Assembly: GCA_963922205.1 (NCBI GenBank)
Contig: CAWUHX010000071.1
Location: 186,001 to 250,000 of the forward strand
DNA: 64,000 nt
Source: Romanomermis culicivorax
Lineage: Eukaryota; Nematoda; Enoplea; Mermithida; Mermithidae
Reading direction: 5' to 3'
The notes below the pieces were generated by a model that ran no database searches, was not told the DNA's origin, and saw only the letters and a program-made list of their open reading frames with translations. How positions within the stretch are numbered: position 1 is the stretch's first letter; the number at the start of each line of letters is the position of its first letter. This document shows, in pieces, positions 38,301 through 50,300 of this stretch. The translations under genes and the position numbers were made by a program.

Positions 38301-41300
38301 GTGATTTTTTTGTGGAAGGGGCTTTCGACCATTGGGAATTTAATGAATGCGATCACTTTAAGCAAAAAATTTTTCTTCGGAAGGGGTTTTCGATCACTGG
38401 GAATTCAATGAAAGTGATCACTTTACACACTAATTCATATTGAGTGTAAACAAATGTATTTCTACGATTTTTGAGGGAAGATGCTTCTGACCATGGGGAA
38501 TTCAATGGACATAGGAAGTTTACACGAAAAAAAGTCATTTGTGTAAACAAAGGTATTTCTGCGATTTTTTGGGTTGAAGGCTTCTAGACCATGAGGAATT
38601 CAATACATATGGTCACCTTTCAGTCTGTTTACAACGTTTTTTAAGTACTATGCGGTTTACACATGTTTTACTTTTGACGCAAGTGAGAATTCGTAGCTTG
38701 AAGATGGTTTTTTATTGTTTTTTTGACGTGAAGATGACCAAATTTAAAACTTCAATGTGCTTCTATGAAAGTTTTCGGGCATGGTTGGGGCCCACTAAAA
38801 AGAGGTGAACTAGTTTATTAGAAAATGCCCCGATGGGGCAGAAAAAAAGAGAATATACTTGCTTCGATAGTTGCCATGCTAGAAAAAGAAGTGGACTAGA
38901 TTTTTGAGAACTTGGGTCAAAGTTGGAAAAAATTCACTTCCCTTATATTGGATTTTCATTCTTTCTCAAAAAAATTGTCTATGTCTGTGAAAAAGTATAT
39001 TCTGCAGCTGAGTGCATCAACACACTTTCCAACCGATGTGCATCTCTGACATTTTTAGAATGGTACAGGCGTGGACCTTGATGTTTTGGCATTTTGTGAG
39101 ACAAAAAATCCAAAAAAAGTTGACCAAAAAATTTTTTGCACAACAAATTTTCCATTTTCAAAACCCTTGTGGAAGTTCATACCCCCATGTATCCTCTCAC
39201 ACATGTTTGCTTCCAACTGTGTTAAATATTTTTACTGAATTTGATGTCAACAAAAGGAATCAACTGTGGGAAAGTGGCACATGAAATCCCATTTAGCTTT
39301 TTTAGAAAAAAGAGCTACAGCACAAAGTCTTCTAAGAACTAAATTGATTGTGCAAGATACGTTTCATTCACTCATTTTATATAACATATCATATAGAATT
39401 CACTCCGTAAGTTCTACTGATTACAAGCTAGAAACAAATTTATTCCCTTCTATTTAACTATTGAACAAAATAGCATCATTCGCAGTTTTTGGATTTAAAC
39501 TGAAATTTGTAGAAATAGTGCTTTTTGCGGGATTGCAAATGGGAAGCAATTTCACCCATCTTTGTCGCTCCGATCCTGCTTTCAAAAAAGTCGTACTGTT
39601 GCCGTGGGAGTACGAGTAGAGTTGGGGAGAACCGGGTACGGGATTTCGCGCACACTCCTAATATAGGCATCGGTGAATCAGGTGCATTTTTGCTTTACCC
39701 TGTTCTCCCATTTGCAGATCGGTGCCCAATGACTGTAACCAAGGCCCAGTTGCACTAAAGAGGTCTGAGCTCGAGCTCAAGATAATCTCAAACAAGAAGG
39801 CGACTCGGTTTGATCTCAAGTTTGGTATAATTTGAATGTCATCAGGATTATAACAAGCTCAATGTCGAGATTATCCCCAGCTCAAGATGTCGGGTTGCAC
39901 TAAAATTTTCGCATAATTTTCTTATCTCTAAAGCAAATAAATATAAATATTTCTGTAATTTCCAAACCCGAACTTAAACCTCAGGTTTAGTTAATCTTGA
40001 AGTGAGTATGGTTTGTGCATTGGAAGAAAATAATTTGCACATTGTGAATAGCTCAAACTTAGGATCATCAATTTAATCCCGATGTTGAGATTATCCTCAT
40101 GCTGGGTTAGTGCAACGAACCTCAGGTTCCTTTATAGTTCTGAAAATGACTATAATATGTATGCCTCCCTCACTATTTTTCAGATAGTGTGAGAGGCAGG
40201 AGTTTTGAATTGGTCGGGAGATAGAATGCTATTGGTTTACCATTTCTTTACATTTATAGTCATGTGCATATAATTTTCATATAGAAAAATTTTACTGTAG
40301 TTAATGCCAGGGGAAGGACAAAATGCACGATGCTGCAGAATATACTTTTTCACAGACATAGAAAATTTTTTTCAGAAAGAATGAAAATCCAATGTAAAGA
40401 AAGTAAATTTTTTCCAACTTTGACCCAAGTTCTCAAAAATCTAGTCCACTTCTTTTTCTAGCATGGCAACTATCGAAGCGAGTATATTCTTCTTTTTTCT
40501 GCCCCATCGGGGCATTTTCTCATAAACTAGTATCATTATATGTGATGAAGATCCCCATTCTTCTCTCATGCATTTTTTGAGAAAGATCAACACATCAACT
40601 TGGTGCATTTTAGAAGGTCATAATCTCAAAATTTTCCGGCGCTTCGAGCCGGTTATTACCTTAATAATCATTAATATGTATTACATAGCTCAGACGCGGC
40701 TTTTAGAATGTCTACCTTCACCTATTATTTAATCTATTATAGTTTTCATCATCCCAAACGTATTATCTCATGTTCTAAATGGTAATCTTCAATATTATCT
40801 TGATATTTAATGAAGATTCTCAGTTTTTCTTTGAAACATTTTTTGAGAAAGATCAATCCGTCAAGTCACTAAACCTTTTGAAGTGATTATTCCTTTCTTA
40901 ACGTAAAATCAATCCAGAAGCTTTATCGAAGAAGTTTTCGGAAATTTCTACTCTTCCACTCATATCTTTTCGGCCAAGTTCATGAGAGTCAACGAATAAA
41001 TCACTGGTTTTAAAATTTTCAAATAATAAAATTCTAAAAATTACGATTTTTGAACACAAAATTTAATTCTTGAAATAAATGTTTGGAAAATTGATTTTGA
41101 TGCCTCGCCGAATGTGAATAGACGAAAATTTTCTGGCGCTTGGCGCCGGAACGATTAACATCTTTTTTGGGCTCTCACTTGTCATCATAGAGGACTTAAC
41201 TGTCGATTTATCATCTAATGCAAATTCATCATGCTATTGGACAGTTTTCTAGAAAATTTGTTCCACAATGCTTGTTAATTAGACTTGAAACTCGAGAATT

Positions 41301-44300
41301 TCAGTTTTTTGCTCAATTTTAATGTTTGTAGCTATAAATTAAATTCGAAAATTACACTGATTTGGTTATTAGTCTTTGGCCATGACATAGAATAACACAG
41401 GTTACTTATTTATACCTATTTTTGCTATGTACTAATTGTACAAATGAAATATTGACTGCTGTTTGTACATGTGTAAATGGGTCATGTACAAAAAAACCCC
41501 GTTTATAGTACAAAAAAATTTTTTGGCGTGCAAAACTTTTTTGGTGATTTTTTTACACCGTGCAAAACTTTTTTGGTGATTTTTTTGCACCGTTCAAAAC
41601 AGCTCGTGCAAAAAAACACTGGTTGCAGACGAATAAAGCTCAGCCAGTTATTCTAGATGTTCAACGTAGTCCTCATGATCATAAACTCACGTATGGAAAA
41701 TAGTGCATGATGGAGTCGTAAAAATAAGGTACGCCCCATTCGTCGAATTGCCTATCGTTATTTTTATCGAACTGCGACCTCCACGAAGGTGCTATATTTT
41801 GCATGGCGACGTTCACCGCACGGTCCCTGTCCACTCGTTTTTGGCTGTGAGCCAATCCCAAAGCGTGGCCTAATTCGTGGGCTATACTGCCCACCTGAAA
41901 TCGTTTTTTATAGCACCATAGCAAGGATGGACAAGATCATGCTCACCAAATCTGAACATTGAGCTGTGTCGATTACTGTAGTATACGGCGGACTCTGATT
42001 CGGTCCGAGACGGTCGGTAGAACAGGACCTGCAAATTATTTGGACAAAGTAAGGTCAATTTTTAATGGTTTTATTGTGGATGTCTCAGCTGTAATTTGAA
42101 TTCGAAATAGTCACATTGCGAATGGCTGCATTTCTTTGGAGTGCAGATACCAGTCAAAACATGCCGAAATTTGAATCGAAGCCAAGCTTAGTGATGTTCC
42201 GATATGTACTCTGATCAAGGATACTCTTTCTGTAGAGACACGAAATAGGAAATGGTTCAGAGAAAACGCACTGCCTAAAAGAATTTTAGTCGACTAATTA
42301 TTCTACAGATTCTACATGATAGCCCATCTACTCTATAACTTTTCGCCTTAAACTTTCCTACAGTACATTTTAAGCTGTCACTTACAGCAAACCACTGCCT
42401 TTACCTTTTGGTGTCGATTTTAGCACGCAATTTCAAAATTGAGAAATCAGCATTATTTGCCTTGTTAACCATTTTCTAAAGATATCTTGCCACCAATGAA
42501 TATTGGAAACATTAGACAGTGAAGTTTTGGTTTCTCTGCTGTAGTCGCCCATTTTGTCTGTCAGGAGAAAAATCAGTTTTATACTCCATTCATTTTGAAA
42601 TGATTGATGCAGCGAGGTCGCGGCCAAACTTTTATTCGAAATTATGCAAGGCTCGTTGACTCTAATCAATAAATTTTTCTTTGGTGATCGATCATTTTAA
42701 AATGAATGGATTAAAATAAAGCTTGTTGTTTTCCAAAATTTTCGATGCTTCTTTTATGGAGAAGAATCGAAAAATTGTTTTAAACCAACTGACGTTAAAT
42801 TTATTTCGAATAATATTCTATCATGTATCGTTAGTCAATATGACACACTCCGGCGATGTTTTTCCTCGAGTTTTAAGGTTCTACTGGACTTAGATCATTA
42901 AAAAATTCCAAGAAAACGAGCAGAATTCGAGGGTTTTACGTCGAGCTATCCCAACCAGTTTGTGGATTTCGAGACCAAATGAAATTTCAGCATGATTCTA
43001 ATGTAGTTTTGCTTACAAAAGCGAAAACCATAAGCCCATATCTATTGCTGGTTACTGTAATTTTCGGAAATCGACCACAAGTGAAATAACCGTTTTAGTA
43101 TTTAACCTTCTAGCACATACCCGGAGAAGCTCAGAGTCATTAGTATATGCGGTTCAGTCAGTCTCGCCGAAGAAGATTGCTCGTGGAATTTCAGGCACGT
43201 TTTATTTTGCCAAAATTGCCATGCTTTACGGACGTTGTTTCTTTTGGACTCGGGATCTGGGGGGAAAACGAATATACAGATTAATCTTCAAAACTTTAGT
43301 GTAACTCTGGCGTCGTACATGAACTATCGAATTTGATCAAAATACGTTCGGGATCGGGCCATAAAAGTCGAACCGAACTGTACGACTCGGAACGTTTCTT
43401 CCTTTCTGAACGTAACGGCTGTTCTTGTTGGGTCCATTTACCGCGCTTATGACCACCTCTTTTACGTTCTTGGCAAGGCTGGAAGTGTTCGCTTTGGGCG
43501 CCGTCGGCCGACGGCCCTTTCGACGTATGCTGGAAGTCAATTTTGCACGAACGGGCCAAATGTTGTATTTCCTAAAAATATTTCCCAGGGTTTAGCTGAT
43601 CCTGAAAAATCTTAAGTTTTTGACTTTTATTGACGTTATCACGGTAGATTGGTATAGGCTACTGTCATTCCATGACACTGTAGTTATTATAAATTCTACT
43701 GTACTGGGGCCGGTCGCAATAACTAATGCTGAGGATCATCGCGAGCTCGGTATTAAGTTGTTTATGCTGAGAATTAGCTAATCGCGAGCTCAGTTTCATC
43801 TTTCTCGGGTTGCAATAAAAAAATCGAGCTCGCGATTAACTGATGCTCAGGTTTAAGTCCGAGCTCGCGATTATCTCGACCTTCCAGGAAGAAACATTGC
43901 CAATACATTATATTACCTGCATGGAGTGAAAAGTAAACAAAGGTTGGTGAAAAAACACTGTGCCCAACATTGTTTGTTTTTCTGTTTGCTGTTGGTATGT
44001 CTTTTGTTCCCCCTTAAATTTCGAGTAGTTTCAAGGAGAAAACGCATTCCAAAGTGAACACCTAGAAAAGAAGTACTTTTGAGAGAAATTTGTTTCGAAT
44101 ATCGATTAGCTTTGGATTTGGACAGCTCATTAGCTGCATCTTAACCTTCTCGATTTGTTTACGACAATGGTATAATATGTAGTTAAGCTAGTAGTTAAGC
44201 TACAGCTGCAGTTCAGCTGATAAAACCGGCCCCACGTCAGCTGATGAAACCGGCTCCTTGATGAAACCGGCCCCACGTCTGGAATATAATCGGAGCCGAA

Positions 44301-47300
44301 GACAATAAACAGAATCCCATTGTCCATAAGTCTCTGGAAGATATAAAAATTACATCGAAAAATGTGAAAAGCCGTACAAAAGAAGATTTGAGAAAGGAAA
44401 AAAGCGGTTTGGAAAACGGTTGGTGGACCGCCTGATTCTTGTCTACCTTCCGAAAATTCTCAAACCATCATAGAAGCACACCAGCAGCATTCCAAGAGAT
44501 CGGGGGAGGTCTGTAATCGGATACTAGTTTATCTGAATTGGCCGCTGTTTCATCAAAAGTTTCATGGGGAAGCCTAGGTTTGATGGTTGAAGAACCGAAG
44601 TGGCAAAAAGTGGATCCTTTGGAATGAAACAGTGTTTCTATTAAGCAAGAAAAATTAGCGTCGGAAAGTGAAAAGATTAATTTAGAAAAAGAAAAATTTG
44701 AATCCGAAAAATCGGAATTTGTATTTTATCAACATTGGATACAAGCCAAAACCAAATATTTATTGTCAAACAAGAAATAATTAAGCGATAGAGGTATTTT
44801 TGTCAGCCATATTGATCAAAATTATATTTCCTGTCGAATAGTGTGAAATTAGCGACTTTCTTCATTATTCTTAAAGGCAAATTTTTCGTTCTCCTTATGA
44901 TAAAAAATTCTTAATTTCGTCAATAACTTCCATTTTCCGTGTACGTAGTTTTCGTAGCACACAAGAAAATGATGTATTGTAGACTATCATGCAAAAAATT
45001 TGGTCGAAATCCAATCAGTGGAACAAAAATTGTTCGGCCAAAAGTACTGTATATTTTTTGGCCAACGTGTAAATTTTGGCCATGTTCGAAATCATGGTGT
45101 GTGATTAATAGTCAACGTCTGTGAGGATCGACCAGAGTCCGTGAACTCAAATAAAAACTTAACCTCGAAAGAAAACATACTGAGTAGTGTAAATTATTTC
45201 GCGCATAAACATTTTCCATTTCTCTGGACGAGTGTAAAGTTTAGAAGTTTCCCCAAAATCATGATTATCTGCTTAGTGTATTATTTCGATTGTACGTCAT
45301 CAAATAGTCGTGCTTTACCACCGTTCTTTCACTGAATGCTGCAGACATGTTGCATCTGAGTTGACAATTTATTCTCTATGGTGCAACATGGCACTGAACT
45401 CGAAAGATTATAAACTGATCAACAATGTTTTTTTCGCGGCTAGGTTGTGATTTGGGTTGACGGACTCACTATTACAGTTGATCGATTCGTGCAGAAATTG
45501 GTTCTTTCGTAACTTTGCTTAGTCAAAATGCTGCCTTATATGTTTTTTATTTTCTGATACGAGAAAACCTAGTGACGAATTCAGCAGTAAGGTATTCCTT
45601 AAATGATTCTAATTACATCAATCTTTTTTGAACCTTAAAATTTCCAACTATATCATAAAAATTGGAGTCTGGGTATTTTTACACCGCATACATCGGGAAT
45701 TTTATATTGCATAACTTACGTCGTGCTCGGGAACATGGATCGCAGGAGCCGGATCACTGGCGTCGGGGCCGGCCCGGCGTACAAGTTTTCCTTGCCAAAG
45801 ATAACTTTTTTCATTCTTGAATTTGTCCCTTTTGCCTTTCTTCTTTCCCTTATGCTTGTTTGTGCCCTAAAAAATCTCATCAAAGAACGAAAATTTCTTA
45901 AATTTTTTGAAACATACATGCAATTTTTGAACGTCCTGAAGCAAATGACTCCAGCGACCTTTATGTTTTCCACCCCTACTTTTTTCAACATTTGCTGGAA
46001 TAATAATTCAAAGTCTATATTGTCAAATCATCGCAACTTTGCCGCGCTTCTATGTACTTTCTCCCCCGCTCAGTGATCCACGCCTGGAAGCTTTCGACTT
46101 TGAGACACTGCTCGAGCTTTCTACTCCTTCATCGTCTGTGTCGGTCTCTGACGGTCGTCCGCCGAATTTGGATTTTGATTTTCCTTCGGATGCAAATAAA
46201 ATTTGGACATATAATAGACTTATTTTGACACTGTAACATCAAATCTATCTTGATTAATCGAATTTTAACACTTCTATTGTCTATTCATTTTAAAATGAGA
46301 CTCGGCCAATAGAAAAATGCTTTTGCAGATGAAAAACTTGCAATGTACGGTTACTTTTTCTCTCAAGTTGTAGACAATTTTTAACATGTTCAAGCAGGTT
46401 CAAGTCAATTTTCCAAAAAAGACAACCGCGACTGCAGGTTCTTTTTTCTCTCTAGCATCCTTTTTGCTTTCCAAATTTCATTAAGAAAACATGGACGATA
46501 GACGGATCAATCTTTTAGACAACCTATACCTTTGCCTTTAGATTTTCCGCGTCTTCTCCAATCACCATTATCTGAAATGAAAGAATGTTCACTATTAAAC
46601 TCATTCAAGTTGTGATATTTTTACCATCATCATCGCGTCTAATTCCTCGTTCGCCGCCTCCCCTCCTTGACCCAGCAGTTTTAGGTTCGAGTGAACGACG
46701 AGCACCGACTGTAACTCGTCCTACGTATAGAAATTGGAGTTTCATGCATTTTCCATATAAATTTACGAAATCAAGATAATGCTTCGCTTAAAAACTTTAA
46801 TCAGACGCCAGCTTTTCATTCGGATACTTTTTCATAGTACTAAACCACGTAATTATGATTTGTCAGTTAGGTATTCACACATCAATTGTCACTGAATAAC
46901 AAACTGCATCCCATCATTTATAGTGGAAGCACTTTTTTACAGTAGTTACCTAGCCTTGCTTTTACAAAAGTAGACTACTAGTAAACATCTGCATCGTATA
47001 CCGACACCTTTCCCCAGAACAGTCGACTTGGAAAAAATGTTCGCTTGCGCTACAGGTTTGTCATTTGCATGAGCATCTTTATTGTGTTATATCTTATTTT
47101 GGTCGGGGCGGAGATAATGCGGCGTGGGCAGGATTGGGATTCCAAGGTTGCGTCCTTAATGTACGTGCGTCCCACGCCCACGTTTACCCGATTACTTAAT
47201 TACTAGTACTTAAACCCCGACAATAATTATCCCAACAATTAAAGAAAACCTAGTTTCTTTAATTGTCTCCCTTCTTTTCTCACTAACTAAAAATAAAGGG

Positions 47301-50300
47301 ATTCTCCTACCTATTTATTATTATACAATAACGTACGAAAAACTTACGTGACCAAAACGCTACGGGCGAGACGAAAATAAAATGACAATAATAAATCTAC
47401 TCCCACGCACGGGCGAGCAAAGACGAAAAGGCGTGGTGGGAGGCGGCTAATACGTACTAGTGGTGGCCGGCGGGGCACACAACTAGTAAAGAAAAATAAA
47501 ACACACGTAAAATATACGTTAACGAATAAGTGAAGAGAGAGACCAGCGCACGCGTACCGACGTGCGCTACAGTAAGATGGCCACTGGTGGTCCGCATTGC
47601 TCTCTCCACTTGCCACCTGCGGGCCTGTGACGTAATTTGACAAACAATGAAAAATCGGCGGAAAACACACTACAACAATTGCGTTCCTAGAGAGTCTCCA
47701 TTTAAAAAATAGACAATTGTCAAGGCTTCTTCGCAGTGTTTATGATTGGTTAGGGACCTCCAGGAGAGGGGTCAGGTCACATTTGTCCCATCAATGGATA
47801 TCTTGCAGTGTAATATCAGGTGAAAAACGAAAGGTATGACAGAATCATCAATATAGGCGTTCGAATTTACCACTATTCGCGCCATACCATAATTTACATA
47901 AGAAAAAAGTCCCTTGCTATTGCATAATTTCAATATGGAATATTTCAGGAGTGGTTTGTGACGAAGAGATGAAAGGCAAAACAAAAAAAATCAAAGTCAA
48001 AAATGGTGTAAAAACTGCATGCATGGAAAAACAATACATTTCCAGGGGCCGATTTCTCAAAAAGCGTTCAACGCTAAACGCGTCTAACTCACGTCTAAAA
48101 TGACGTCATATGTTTATTCAATGTTTCTCAAGAGACGTTCAAGCTAAACATGTTTAAACTTAGACGAAAAATTTAGGCGGGGTGGGACCCTGGGTTAAGT
48201 AATGTGAAAATTTTTCAAATTATGCTTGCACGTTTTTTTCTTTATATTATTGTTGTACTCGGTGATAGAAAATACATGGCTTTTGTAAATCAATTTGGAA
48301 TTATATTTTGTTTTTTATAAAATGCCTCCAAATAGAAAAGTGACACAAATCAATACTGTCGTCAAAATCGTTTACATAAAGTTCTTATTGTGAAATTTTT
48401 CACTCAAAAAATTGGTTGAGGTTAGGTCAGCAGGCTCACAAATTTCCAGTCCTACATGATATATTGTTCATTGGAAAATCGCGAAAATCTGTAATACTAC
48501 TTGCTTTCCACTTTCATTATTCGGAAGCATTTCAAGAAAAACAGACTATAGGTTTTAAGGCGAACTTTTTTTTCAATTGATCATTTTTCCATTGACCGAT
48601 AATGAATTCTAGTAAAGTTTTGGATTTTCAAAAGTTACGTTCGCAAGGATTCGAGCATTAGTACCACAGTTGAGATAATGGCGTGCCTGATGTGAGATAG
48701 ATACAAATTTGGCTGTAACTTCGAATTTTTATCGAACGGACGGCCCATATTTTGATTGTATCCAAAAGCTACAGTTTCGAAATTGTGACAAAAATGACGG
48801 ATTATTTACCAAAAAATATCGTAGAGAAATATGCTAAATCTCTAGATAATGTGGAGGATATGTTATTGGGTGCATAGTAGGGACCTGCACGGGCCGCAAG
48901 GACGCGGCCTGCCCTGCCCAGGTTCACTTCTCAGCCTGAGCCCGGTCCGTCGAAGCTCGTTTTTTTAAAAAGTATGTCACAATATGATGAAAAATTATGA
49001 TAATGCAAAAAATTAACCAAAACCAAATCAAATTTAAGTTGCTAAATAAAAGTATATCAAACTATTATTTTTTTTAGAACTGATTGTACTCACTTGCAGT
49101 ACGTAGTCTTTAAAAATGTTTGAATTTAGGAATGAAGCATTTGCACTTGGAAAATGAGTAAAACATCATGAGCAAAGGACAATACCGGAAGTTGTTGAAG
49201 AATCCCAATTCTTCATTGATTGCCTGATTTTAGAATTTTGGCTGCATGTTTTCAATATGATTTTTCCATTTTGCCCGACCGGAAAACGATTGAATGGCTG
49301 CAAATTTAGAATTTTTATCCATGAAATAAATGCTGAAAAAATTCTTGTGCCAGCATTGTTGAATATCAAAATTCAAAAGTTTTTTCCGGCACTTTGCACC
49401 GGAAATAGTGACATTCGAATCCATTTCAGGTGTTCGCACTTTGCGACCAATTTTTTTTCGGAATTTGATTATTTAAACTATTAGATAATTTGAAAATCAT
49501 CATTTGAAAATTCAGAAATCATTTAATTCATTGTTACCATTATCTGAATCCAAAAAAGTCAATTTTTCTCAATTTTTGGTTCCCTCCGTATATATTTAAT
49601 TTCTCAAAGCCAAAGAAGCATGAATAACGCATCTGTGGACTTTTTGAGTGAAAAAGGTGACTTGAAGAAAATGGCTGAAAAATAAAAATGAAGAAAAGGC
49701 AATTTTGACCTCTTTCGCCAAATGGCGAAACGAGCCATGCTAAAAAGCAGTGCATAAGACGTCTTATCTCCTTTTCTGATGAACTTATCAATTAAATTTA
49801 ACCAGAAAAGAGATGCATGCTGGTAACAGGAGTCTTCAAGTTCGTCAGAATGATGAATAGTATTGCTAATAGCTAAAACTGCATCTGAAACAAATAGTAA
49901 TTATGCTGACAATAACATCTAAATTATTAGATACACACTAAATATAATAGCAGTGAAATCCTGGCAAATTTCAAATTAGGAAACATACAGTAAATGGACG
50001 TTTGTCGGAAGTTCACTTATAAGCGTAAATAGTGGCTTAAATTTTCGGGCTTTTATGGGCCTGAACCTTCTGGCCCGGCTCGGCCCAATAAAGTTTTTCC
50101 GCGGCCCGAAGCCCAGCCCACTCTTGGGCCGGGTGGCTCGTGGAGGTCCCTACTTCCGATTGGGAAAGACACAAATGCATATACATAAACATCAATGCTT
50201 ACTGAAACTTCCACGCGTCTAATTTATTGGCAAGAAACGCATGTCGTCTATTTCACCCGTCTAACTTTAAACGACTACAAGTTCCGTCTAAGTTTAGATG

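Noticed and set aside
37827-38550. Repeated-peptide frames as a repeat protein
   Set aside because: A minisatellite with units of varying length and shifting frames on both strands.
40620-41152. Helitron based on the terminal hairpin
   Set aside because: Hairpins occur at both ends and no CTRR end or TC start is visible.
43337-43540. Second minus-strand frame with RRKGRR as a dibasic propeptide
   Set aside because: It reaches a stop before the exon donor and lacks WPDPERILIKF. The other frame carries RKKR and continues into the catalytic domain.
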